The notes under the pieces are model-generated. The model did not search any database. It was not told the origin of the DNA and saw nothing but the letters and a program-made list of their open reading frames with translations. From contig JBLHKS010000155.1 of the NCBI GenBank assembly GCA_047620505.1, positions 1-16,602 of the forward strand: a stretch of 16,602 bases of DNA, written 5' to 3'. This document shows positions 8,251 to 14,274 of this stretch, in pieces. The translations under genes and the position numbers were made by a program. Source of the stretch: JBLHKS01 sp047620505. GTDB lineage: Bacteria; Verrucomicrobiota; Verrucomicrobiia; Verrucomicrobiales; DEV007. Numbering within the stretch: the first letter of the stretch is position 1; the number at the start of each line of letters is the position of its first letter.

Positions 8251-8269
8251 ACTGAGAACAGCATCCGGT

Positions 8270-8281
8270 CAGCAGCTGCTG
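8270..8281. repeat. Palindrome CAGCAGCTGCTG, site 5 (exact, intergenic)
   Basis: Exact 12-mer in the 3' untranslated region of cassette 1, between the DUF1501 stop (8250) and the terminator (8300). Confidence 0.75.
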
Positions 8282-8299
8282 TTCTGGATTAAAAATTCC

Positions 8300-8337
8300 A
8301 AAGCTCGAGGTTCGAAAGGACCTCGAGCTTTTTCTTT
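8300..8337 (+). terminator. Rho-independent terminator of cassette 1
   Basis: A perfect 12-bp stem (AAAGCTCGAGGT at 8300-8311 with ACCTCGAGCTTT at 8320-8331) encloses an 8-nt loop and runs into a T-rich tract. It starts 49 bp after the DUF1501 stop. The corresponding hairpin after cassette 2 has compensating base changes, which supports the structure. Confidence 0.9.
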
Positions 8338-8350
8338 AAAACCTCTGATC

Positions 8351-8374
8351 CTCACTTTTGCGCAAAAAGGTGAG
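8351..8374. promoter_or_regulatory. Imperfect palindrome upstream of cassette 2
   Basis: CTCAC (8351-8355) and GTGAG (8370-8374) flank a perfect 12-bp palindrome TTTTGCGCAAAA (8356-8367), with a two-base asymmetry on the right. It lies about 72 bp before the ATG of the second DUF1549 gene and just beyond the terminator of cassette 1. Dyad symmetry at this place suits an operator, but no known site is recognised. Confidence 0.35.
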
Positions 8375-8446
8375 AAAAGGCTCTCGCAAAACACCGTTAA
8401 CTGGCGTACCCCCGTTTGGAATTCGCCCAAACTCATTCGAACATCA

Positions 8447-10588
8447 ATGAAAAAACTCCTAACTCTACTTATTACCAGCTTCCTTGCCCTACCGCTGCTG
8501 GCAGCGGAAACCCGCACATGGACCGACAAGAAAGGCCAATCTGTCGAGGCCGAAATGGTCGGTCTAAAAGACGGGGCCGTGTTGCTTAAAATCACCAGCG
8601 GCGATTTGGCGGGTCGAACCGTCCCAATGCCGCTGGCTATTCTGAGTGCGGAAGACCAAAAATTCGTCAAGGCCAACGCTCCGATGGACCCATCTGCGGC
8701 GGCAAAAGCCATCGACAATTTGGTCCTGACGAAGCTCAAATCTTCCTACCTTGAAATCAAAGAAGAAATCAAGACGAACGCGGAAGACCCCAAGGTTTCC
8801 CGGGCGGATAAAGTGAAGCGCGATGAGGAACTTCAATTCCTCCGCCAAATGACTTACCCGCGCGAGAAAACTACTGACGAGCAATTCGTTCGTCGGATCT
8901 ATCTTGATGTCGCCGGGCGCATCCCGACTTATACAGAAACTGTTGAGTTTCTTGAGAGTCGTGACGCGGACAAGCGCGCAAAAGTGATCGACCAGCTGCT
9001 GGATGGACCTGCGTTCACTAGCCACTTTTTTAACTACCTTTCTGATCTGCTTCGAATTCGCGAAGGCATCGGAATGAATGGCATTAACGGTCTTCGAGTT
9101 GGCGCCTACGCCGATTGGACGAAAGACCAGATCTCCGCAAATCGCCCTTGGGATGAATGGGTGACTGAAATGCTCGTCGCTCAAGGTCATTACCACGAGA
9201 ATCCAGCCAATGGATTTTTGCTGACGGATGTGGGAATGCCTTTTTGTAATCTCTCAAATGTCTTCACGCTCTTTGCAGGAACCGAAATTACCTGTGCCCA
9301 GTGCCACGATCACCCATTCGAAGAAGTCTATCAGATGGACTTCTACAAAATGGCTGCCTACTTCGGCGGAACAAACCTACGTGGAGGACGTGGAACCCCG
9401 GAGGCGCAAGCAGCATCTGCCAAGCTTAAAGAATACCAGCAGGTCTGGAAAGAACGCAACGCCGGAAAAACTCCGATGCCTCGCTTTGACCGTGGACTTC
9501 AAGACATGCTGAATGCCTATCAGTATGCACCGACCGATACCGGCGAACCAAAAGTACAGCTGCCTTTTGATTATAAGTATGACGACGCTGATCCGAGTTC
9601 GATGGTCAGCCCGGCGACTTACTTTGGCGAAATCGTAAACCTCGAAGAGCATCCTTACCCGCGCTCCGCGTTTGCGTCATGGTTGGCCTCCAAGGATCAT
9701 CCCCGCTTCACGATTAACATTGTCAATCGTCTCTGGAAATTTGCATTCGGCCTCGGTCAAATCGAGCCGGTTTTCAACATCCCTGGACACCTCGATGGGC
9801 AGGCGCAGAACTATGATCTGCTGATCTATCTTGAAGAAGTGATGAAGTCGATCGATTACGATGTGAAGGGCTTCCTTCGGATTATTTACAACACGGATGC
9901 TTACCAGCGCCAAGCGAATGAGTTTTCGCCGACGCTCGCTCAGATCGACAAAGGCGAATACCATTTCCCTTCGCCGGTTCTGCGGCGGATGACCGCCGAA
10001 CAAATGTGGGACTCGATGGTCGCGCTGAGTTCAGACAAGCCTGAAGCTGCTTCCAACCGGATGTTGGAAAGCTATCAGGAGCTTATGAGAACCGATTGGT
10101 CTACCCTCACTTTTGATCAGGCGATTGAAGTGAAGGACAAGGCTCGGGGACTGGGTGGAATCATGATGGAAGACATGATGGAAGAAGCGGGCGGGCCAAG
10201 AGGCCGGAACCAGATGGTTCGCGCCTCTGAGATGAGACTTCCGGATAGCGTTGGCTCGTTGATGTTCACTTTCGGACAATCTGATAAACTTCTGATCCAG
10301 AACTCGAACAAAGTTGGCTCAGTTCCTCAGGTCATGATGATGATGAACGGCGATCTGATCAATAAGCAGATGGTCGGCGCTGATAAGGCGATCGTGAAAA
10401 ATGCACGTGCAGCTGGCCGCCAGTCTGCTGGCATCGAAGTCGTTTTCCTCAGTATCCTTAACCGCGCACCTGACTCTGACGAAGAGGACGTGGCAAAAGC
10501 CCTCGTAACCGGTGACGGCGATGACGCAGATTACACTGACTTGATCTGGGCACTTCTGAACTCACGCGAATTCATGTTCGTTCAGTAA
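8447..10588 (+). CDS. Exported SHD1-DUF1549-DUF1553 protein, copy 2
   Basis: A 713-residue paralogue of the protein at 4738, roughly 80% identical by eye and collinear apart from a one-residue length change in the variable segment near residues 575-590. It has a Sec signal (MKKLLTLLITSFLALPLLAA), SHD1-like residues 23-74, and the DUF1549 motif CAQCH at 283-287, the same positions as in copy 1. The DUF1553 region has the same NIVNRLWKFAFG and C-terminal NSREFMFVQ. The frame is open upstream to 7874, inside the preceding DUF1501 gene. The ATG at 8447 is chosen because it gives the signal peptide and the same N-terminus as copy 1. Divergence is concentrated in residues 325-375 and 575-590, which may be where the two copies differ in partner or ligand. 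Confidence 0.93.
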   Translation: MKKLLTLLITSFLALPLLAAETRTWTDKKGQSVEAEMVGLKDGAVLLKITSGDLAGRTVPMPLAILSAEDQKFVKANAPMDPSAAAKAIDNLVLTKLKSSYLEIKEEIKTNAEDPKVSRADKVKRDEELQFLRQMTYPREKTTDEQFVRRIYLDVAGRIPTYTETVEFLESRDADKRAKVIDQLLDGPAFTSHFFNYLSDLLRIREGIGMNGINGLRVGAYADWTKDQISANRPWDEWVTEMLVAQGHYHENPANGFLLTDVGMPFCNLSNVFTLFAGTEITCAQCHDHPFEEVYQMDFYKMAAYFGGTNLRGGRGTPEAQAASAKLKEYQQVWKERNAGKTPMPRFDRGLQDMLNAYQYAPTDTGEPKVQLPFDYKYDDADPSSMVSPATYFGEIVNLEEHPYPRSAFASWLASKDHPRFTINIVNRLWKFAFGLGQIEPVFNIPGHLDGQAQNYDLLIYLEEVMKSIDYDVKGFLRIIYNTDAYQRQANEFSPTLAQIDKGEYHFPSPVLRRMTAEQMWDSMVALSSDKPEAASNRMLESYQELMRTDWSTLTFDQAIEVKDKARGLGGIMMEDMMEEAGGPRGRNQMVRASEMRLPDSVGSLMFTFGQSDKLLIQNSNKVGSVPQVMMMMNGDLINKQMVGADKAIVKNARAAGRQSAGIEVVFLSILNRAPDSDEEDVAKALVTGDGDDADYTDLIWALLNSREFMFVQ

Positions 10589-10599
10589 ATTCTGATTCC

Positions 10600-10627
10600 C
10601 GGGCTCAGGGCTAGTGCTTTGAGCCCG
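10600..10627 (+). terminator. Hairpin between DUF1549 and DUF1501 of cassette 2
   Basis: CGGGCTCA (10600-10607) pairs with TGAGCCCG (10620-10627) around a 12-nt loop, followed by ATTTCCTATT. The T tract is weak, so this could be a leaky terminator, an attenuator or an RNA-stability element. The equivalent spacer in cassette 1 has no such hairpin. Confidence 0.5.
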
Positions 10628-10658
10628 ATTTCCTATTAGCTTAAATTTAAATATATAC
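10619..10658 (+). promoter_or_regulatory. Possible promoter for the second DUF1501 gene
   Basis: TTGAGC at 10619-10624 is 17 bp from TAAATT at 10642-10647, and an AT-only run continues to TATACT at 10653-10658. This is the most AT-rich stretch of the window. It sits just after a hairpin, as expected if the second DUF1501 gene has its own promoter. The box matches are modest. Confidence 0.25.
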
Positions 10659-10669
10659 TTTCTCTAACC
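10657..10669 (+). promoter_or_regulatory. Conserved leader element ACTTTCTCTAACC, copy 2
   Basis: An exact second copy of the 13-mer at 6902-6914, here 17 nt before the ATG of the second DUF1501 gene. Its retention while the surrounding spacer diverged suggests a constrained function. Confidence 0.35.
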
Positions 10670-10686
10670 CACCACACTCCAATCCT

Positions 10687-12006
10687 ATGAAAGACGACCT
10701 CAAAAAAATGGATCCGCTCTCCCGCCGCCAGTTCGCGGCTGGAACCGCCAAGGCCGCTCTCGGCCTCAGCATGATGCCGGTTCTCGATAGCGCAATGGCT
10801 CAAGCTGGCAGCGCCGGCAAAGCAAAGCACCTCATCTATATCTATATGGGTGGAGGAATGACTCACATCGATTCCTTTGACCCGAAGCCGGAAGCTCCAA
10901 GCGAGTATGCCGGTCCGATTGGATCGATTGGAACTAACGTTCCGGGAATTCAGCTTGGCGCTTACTTCACTCGCATGGCGAAAATGGCTGACAAGCTTGC
11001 CATCGTCAACACGCTCACTCAGAAGACTGGTGCACACGACGGCGGCCGTTACTGGATGCTGACTGGTTACCAGAAGCGGGCCACGATCGTCCACCCTGAA
11101 ATGCTCGCGTGGAAACAAGAATTCCATGGCAAAGATTATGAAGGCGCAATGCCTCAGTCCTTTGTCATCGGTGGCGGCGCTCTCCCGGGCTCCGGATTCT
11201 TCGGCCCGTCTCACTCGCCTCTCCCAATTGGCGACCCGAATCGCGGTCTCCCGAACTCGATGTCGCCTGTCGAAGGTTCCCGCGAGAAGAAGCGTGTGGA
11301 AGCTCTCGATACCTTTAACGAGTCCTTCACAAACAAGTTCAAAACTGAGGACGTCGTCGCTTACAACCAGTACTACGACAACACGATGGAGTTCCTCCAG
11401 AGTGATGAGCTGGAAGTGTTCGACCTCTCCAAAGAATCCCCTGAAGAGCGTGAGAAGTTCGGTGGAACGGGCAATCGCATGGGTCAGAGCGCGCTTCTTG
11501 CGGCTCGTTTGATCGAGAGCGGTGTCGGCGGCGTCCGCATCAGCGGCGGCGGTTGCGACAACCATGGAACAATTGCCACGTCCTTCCAGGGACCTGCCAA
11601 TAACCTCGACGTTGCAGTCAGCGCTTTGATCGAACGTCTCGAAGCCAGTGGCAAGCTGGACGAAACGCTCATCGTAGTCGGCACCGAATTCGGCCGGACT
11701 CCGAAGATCAACGCAAACGCAGGTCGCGACCACTATCCGCGCGTCTTCTCCGGCATGATGGCTGGTGGCGGCATTCAAGGCGGTCAGAAGTGGGGCAAAT
11801 CCGACTCCAAAGGCGTCGCCGTTGAAGAAAATCCGACCACTCCGGAAGATTACAACGCAACGATCGCCATGGCGCTCGGCATTCCGTTGGACAAGATCAT
11901 CTTCGCTCCATCGGGCCGTCCGTTCCTGATCGCAGGTCACGAGGAAAACCCGAAGACGAAGGAAGTGATTCCAGTCGGCAAGCCGATCACGCAATTCTTC
12001 GGCTAA
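10687..12006 (+). CDS. Tat-exported DUF1501 protein, copy 2
   Basis: A 439-residue paralogue of the protein at 6931, aligned without gaps and with about 51 differences counted by eye (about 88% identity). The Tat motif SRRQF (12-16), GGGMTHIDSFDPKP, SGGGCDNH and GTEFGRTP are all intact, so both copies look functional. Differences cluster around residues 183-204 (after SHSPLPIG) and 255-265, probably surface loops. It is 98 bp after its DUF1549 partner, separated by a hairpin and an AT-rich block, so its expression may be partly independent. A terminator follows at 12079. Confidence 0.93.
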   Translation: MKDDLKKMDPLSRRQFAAGTAKAALGLSMMPVLDSAMAQAGSAGKAKHLIYIYMGGGMTHIDSFDPKPEAPSEYAGPIGSIGTNVPGIQLGAYFTRMAKMADKLAIVNTLTQKTGAHDGGRYWMLTGYQKRATIVHPEMLAWKQEFHGKDYEGAMPQSFVIGGGALPGSGFFGPSHSPLPIGDPNRGLPNSMSPVEGSREKKRVEALDTFNESFTNKFKTEDVVAYNQYYDNTMEFLQSDELEVFDLSKESPEEREKFGGTGNRMGQSALLAARLIESGVGGVRISGGGCDNHGTIATSFQGPANNLDVAVSALIERLEASGKLDETLIVVGTEFGRTPKINANAGRDHYPRVFSGMMAGGGIQGGQKWGKSDSKGVAVEENPTTPEDYNATIAMALGIPLDKIIFAPSGRPFLIAGHEENPKTKEVIPVGKPITQFFG

Positions 12007-12078
12007 GCCCGAATTCGCGAGCAGTTGCTGATCCGGGTTCCCGGTTGAGACAGCTGATCTCGCAAGTTTGATTTGAAG

Positions 12079-12116
12079 AGACCCGAGGTTCGAAAGAGCC
12101 TCGGGTCTTTGCGTTT
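12079..12116 (+). terminator. Rho-independent terminator of cassette 2
   Basis: A 10-bp stem (AGACCCGAGG at 12079-12088 with CCTCGGGTCT at 12099-12108) closes a 10-nt loop TTCGAAAGAG and is followed by TTGCGTTT. The loop is nearly the same as in the terminator at 8300. It lies in the gap between two convergent genes and may also stop the minus-strand gene at 12144. Confidence 0.85.
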
Positions 12117-12143
12117 CCGATTCGCTGGCTTGTGTCCAGCGCG

Positions 12144-13055
12144 CTAGACGATCTCGGCGACGACACCGAGCGTTTCACCTTCGCGAACCCGCGGAAACGT
12201 TCGCAAAACGACGACCAATCCGCTATTTTCCGCCAGAATTTCCCGACGCTCATCGCCGAGGAGATTGCAGACCGTTCCGAGCAACTGTCCAGCTTCGACG
12301 ATGTCTCCGGGGGCCACGACCGGCTCAAAAAAGCCTGTGATTGGCGACGGATTGCAAATCTGCATGAATCCAGCTTCAGGCCGCTCGTCAGCGATAACGT
12401 GTTCGACCAGGTTCGGCGGTTGCTCGCGGTCGATCATCCCGAGTAGACCCATAACATTGAGACAACCCTCGACGTAGGCTTCAACACCGTCCGGACGCAT
12501 GATGGCCGAACCAAAATACTCGGCGTAAATCGCCGGAACGTTTGCGTCGCGGGCGACCGAGAGCGAACGACCGTCCATTTTTGCGTCCGTCGCCCAGACA
12601 AGCGGCAAATTGAAGGCCATCGCCATCCGACGAGCGCGCTCACGGACATCGAGATTCGGGTGAAGCTTGTAGCCGGCCAGCGGCCAGACCGAGAGCTCGG
12701 TGCCGCCAGTGTGGAGGTCGATGAAATTGTCAGCCTGCTGAATTAGCTGTGAAAACGTATAGGCTGTCCGCTCGGTGATCGAGCCATCGGCCTTGCCTGG
12801 ACAGATTCGCGCCAGATCGAGGCCGTCCTCTTCGGCAACGCGATGACCGCGCAGAAAAGCCGCTTCGTTAACCACGGGCACGATTTGCAAACTCCCGCGC
12901 TCCAGCAGCTGCTCGTCTGAGTCGAACATTGCGATCAGCCGCCTCGACGCCGCCATCGGTTCAAATTCATCGCCGTGAATTGCTCCGGTGATCAACAAAC
13001 GTGGGCCGTCTTCGCGAGCTGTGAACTCGCGCGATTTTAAGCGGTGTGGTTCCAT
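12144..13055 (-). CDS. AstE/aspartoacylase-family zinc deacylase
   Basis: A 303-residue cytoplasmic metallohydrolase of the succinylglutamate desuccinylase/aspartoacylase family (M14-like), which removes acyl groups from N-acyl amino acids. The zinc ligands are visible as H27 and E30 in GAIHGDEFEP and H115 in DLHTGG. The probable catalytic glutamate is E179 in PAIYAEYFG. After about residue 230 a small beta domain follows (FFEPVVAPGDIVEAGQLLG, then a final EGETLGVVAEIV), resembling the biotinyl/lipoyl-like barrel often found at the C-terminus of this family. The substrate is uncertain: N-acetyl or N-succinyl amino acids and N-acetyl-diaminobutyrate are all possible. It is convergent with cassette 2 and divergent from the cysteine desulfurase, with 58 bp between the latter pair. 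A weak GGCGG lies 9 nt upstream of the ATG. Confidence 0.88.
   Translation of the reverse strand: MEPHRLKSREFTAREDGPRLLITGAIHGDEFEPMAASRRLIAMFDSDEQLLERGSLQIVPVVNEAAFLRGHRVAEEDGLDLARICPGKADGSITERTAYTFSQLIQQADNFIDLHTGGTELSVWPLAGYKLHPNLDVRERARRMAMAFNLPLVWATDAKMDGRSLSVARDANVPAIYAEYFGSAIMRPDGVEAYVEGCLNVMGLLGMIDREQPPNLVEHVIADERPEAGFMQICNPSPITGFFEPVVAPGDIVEAGQLLGTVCNLLGDERREILAENSGLVVVLRTFPRVREGETLGVVAEIV
12903..12914. repeat. Palindrome CAGCAGCTGCTG, site 6 (11 of 12)
   Basis: CAGCAGCTGCTC, with the 10-bp core intact, in the deacylase gene. On the minus strand it is read GAG CAG CTG CTG (EQLL). Confidence 0.6.
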
Positions 13056-13113
13056 AAATCAGCGTCCGCCTTGCTGACCTTGCGGCAAGCTCAATCTGAT
13101 CGACCGAAGTTGG
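13056..13113. promoter_or_regulatory. Short divergent promoter region
   Basis: These 58 bp separate the deacylase from the cysteine desulfurase and must contain at least the 5' ends of both transcripts. No clear boxes are seen. If the desulfurase starts at its later GTG (13156), the region is 100 bp, which is easier to reconcile with two promoters. Confidence 0.3.
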
Positions 13114-14274
13114 TTGAAGTCCCGGTCAGACGACGATTTGCTGCGCGCTCTGAAAGTGAACGGCTATTTCGATTTTAATGCGACGACTCCGATGTTTCCG
13201 GAGGCGATTTCAGCGCTGACACGAGCTTGCGAGAGGCGCTGGCAAAATCCGTCCAGCCTCTACCTTGAGGCGGGTGAAACGAGTCAGCTCCTGGAAGACG
13301 CGCGCTCCCAGCTAGCCGATTTGCTCGGGGTCGATGAGCCGGAACGCATCATTTTTACGTCTGGAGCAACGGAGTCTAACAATATCGTTTTCCGCCATCA
13401 CGCCGAGGACAAGGCCGTCATCAGCGCGATCGAGCATCCAAGTGTTCGAGAGCCAGCGGGCGATTCGACGATCGCGCCTGTCGACGACCAGGGCCGCGTG
13501 GATCTTGAATCGCTGGCGAATCTTATTTCCAAGGATCGGCCGAAGCTGGTTTCGATCATGGCTGCGAACAACGAGACCGGCGTCATCCAGCCCTGGAGCG
13601 AAGCACGCGCGTTGGCGGAAGATGCGAGCGCGCGATTTCATTGCGATGCGGTTCAATTGATTGGGAAGGGCGAAATCGACGATCTTGGCGAGTGCGACTG
13701 GGTAACCGGCAGCGCTCACAAGTTCGGCGGGCCGAAGGGTGTTGGTTTTCTCGTTCTTCCTGAAGATTTAGAGAAGATCACGGGCGCTTCAATCGGTGGG
13801 CCGCAGGAATCCGGTCTCAGGGCGGGGACTGAAAATTATCCGGGCATTGCCTCGATGCTCGCCGCGCTGGAACGGGCTCAGCAGCTGCTGGCCGGCTCGG
13901 TAGCGATCGGGACCGCGCGAGACGATTTTGAAGGGCGCATCGTCGAGAAAATTCCAGGTTCAAAAGTCTGTGGCCGAAACGCCGAGCGGCTTTGGAATAC
14001 TTCGATGCTCGTCCTGCCGACGCACCGAAATACGAAATGGCTGAATCGGCTTAGCCGCCGCGATTTCCAGGTTTCGACTGGATCGGCGTGCAGCTCGGGA
14101 AAAGGAAATCCATCGCACGTGATGCAGGCGATGGGGCTGGATTTTGACGAAATGGGCCGAGTTCTTCGAATCAGCGGAGGCTGGGAGACTACCGAAACCG
14201 CTTGGCAAGCCCTGGGCGACGCGCTCATCGAAATTCACGAAGAGCTGAACAAGAAGGCCCGTCCCTCCGCATGA
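13114..14274 (+). CDS. NifS/IscS-like cysteine desulfurase (class V aminotransferase)
   Basis: A PLP enzyme of 386 residues with the hallmarks of cysteine desulfurases: YFDFNATTP near residues 18-26, FTSGATESNN near 82-91, ANNETG near 150-155, and the PLP lysine K203 in SAHKFGGPKG. The sulfur-accepting cysteine is C326 in TGSACSSG. It would take sulfur from L-cysteine for Fe-S clusters or thio-modified RNA. No scaffold (IscU/NifU) or tRNA-thiolation gene is in the window. The start is uncertain. The TTG at 13114 is the furthest upstream; a GTG at 13156 gives VNGYFDFNATTP, closer to the usual short N-terminus of the family. No good Shine-Dalgarno supports either. The stop overlaps the start of the next gene (ATGA at 14271-14274), indicating translational coupling. 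Confidence 0.88.
   Translation: MKSRSDDDLLRALKVNGYFDFNATTPMFPEAISALTRACERRWQNPSSLYLEAGETSQLLEDARSQLADLLGVDEPERIIFTSGATESNNIVFRHHAEDKAVISAIEHPSVREPAGDSTIAPVDDQGRVDLESLANLISKDRPKLVSIMAANNETGVIQPWSEARALAEDASARFHCDAVQLIGKGEIDDLGECDWVTGSAHKFGGPKGVGFLVLPEDLEKITGASIGGPQESGLRAGTENYPGIASMLAALERAQQLLAGSVAIGTARDDFEGRIVEKIPGSKVCGRNAERLWNTSMLVLPTHRNTKWLNRLSRRDFQVSTGSACSSGKGNPSHVMQAMGLDFDEMGRVLRISGGWETTETAWQALGDALIEIHEELNKKARPSA
13879..13890. repeat. Palindrome CAGCAGCTGCTG, site 7 (exact)
   Basis: Exact 12-mer in the cysteine desulfurase gene, read CAG CAG CTG CTG (QQLL), a different frame from the alanine-coding sites. Confidence 0.7.

Larger units (their letters stand above)
4738..8337 (+). repeat. Duplicated cassette, unit 1 (DUF1549, DUF1501, terminator)
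   Basis: The two genes and terminator correspond in order to those of unit 2 at 8447-12116. Conservation is strong at protein level. At DNA level most differences are in third positions, apart from a few fully identical tracts. This indicates an old tandem duplication kept in both copies. Confidence 0.85.
8447..12116 (+). repeat. Duplicated cassette, unit 2 (DUF1549, DUF1501, terminator)
   Basis: Second unit of the tandem duplication. It differs from unit 1 by a longer spacer between the genes (98 versus 54 bp), a hairpin in that spacer, and a degenerate form of the AGCAGCTGCT palindrome (GCAGTTGCTG at 12021-12030) after the last stop codon. Confidence 0.85.

Noticed and set aside
7874..8446. 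Long upstream extension of the second DUF1549 reading frame
   Set aside because: It overlaps the first DUF1501 gene and the terminator. The ATG at 8447 gives a signal peptide and matches the N-terminus of copy 1.
10636..11994. A 452-codon minus-strand frame opposite the second DUF1501 gene
   Set aside because: It lies almost wholly opposite a well-supported gene and its translation has no recognisable domain. Similar antisense frames opposite copy 1 are broken up, so it is a codon-bias shadow.
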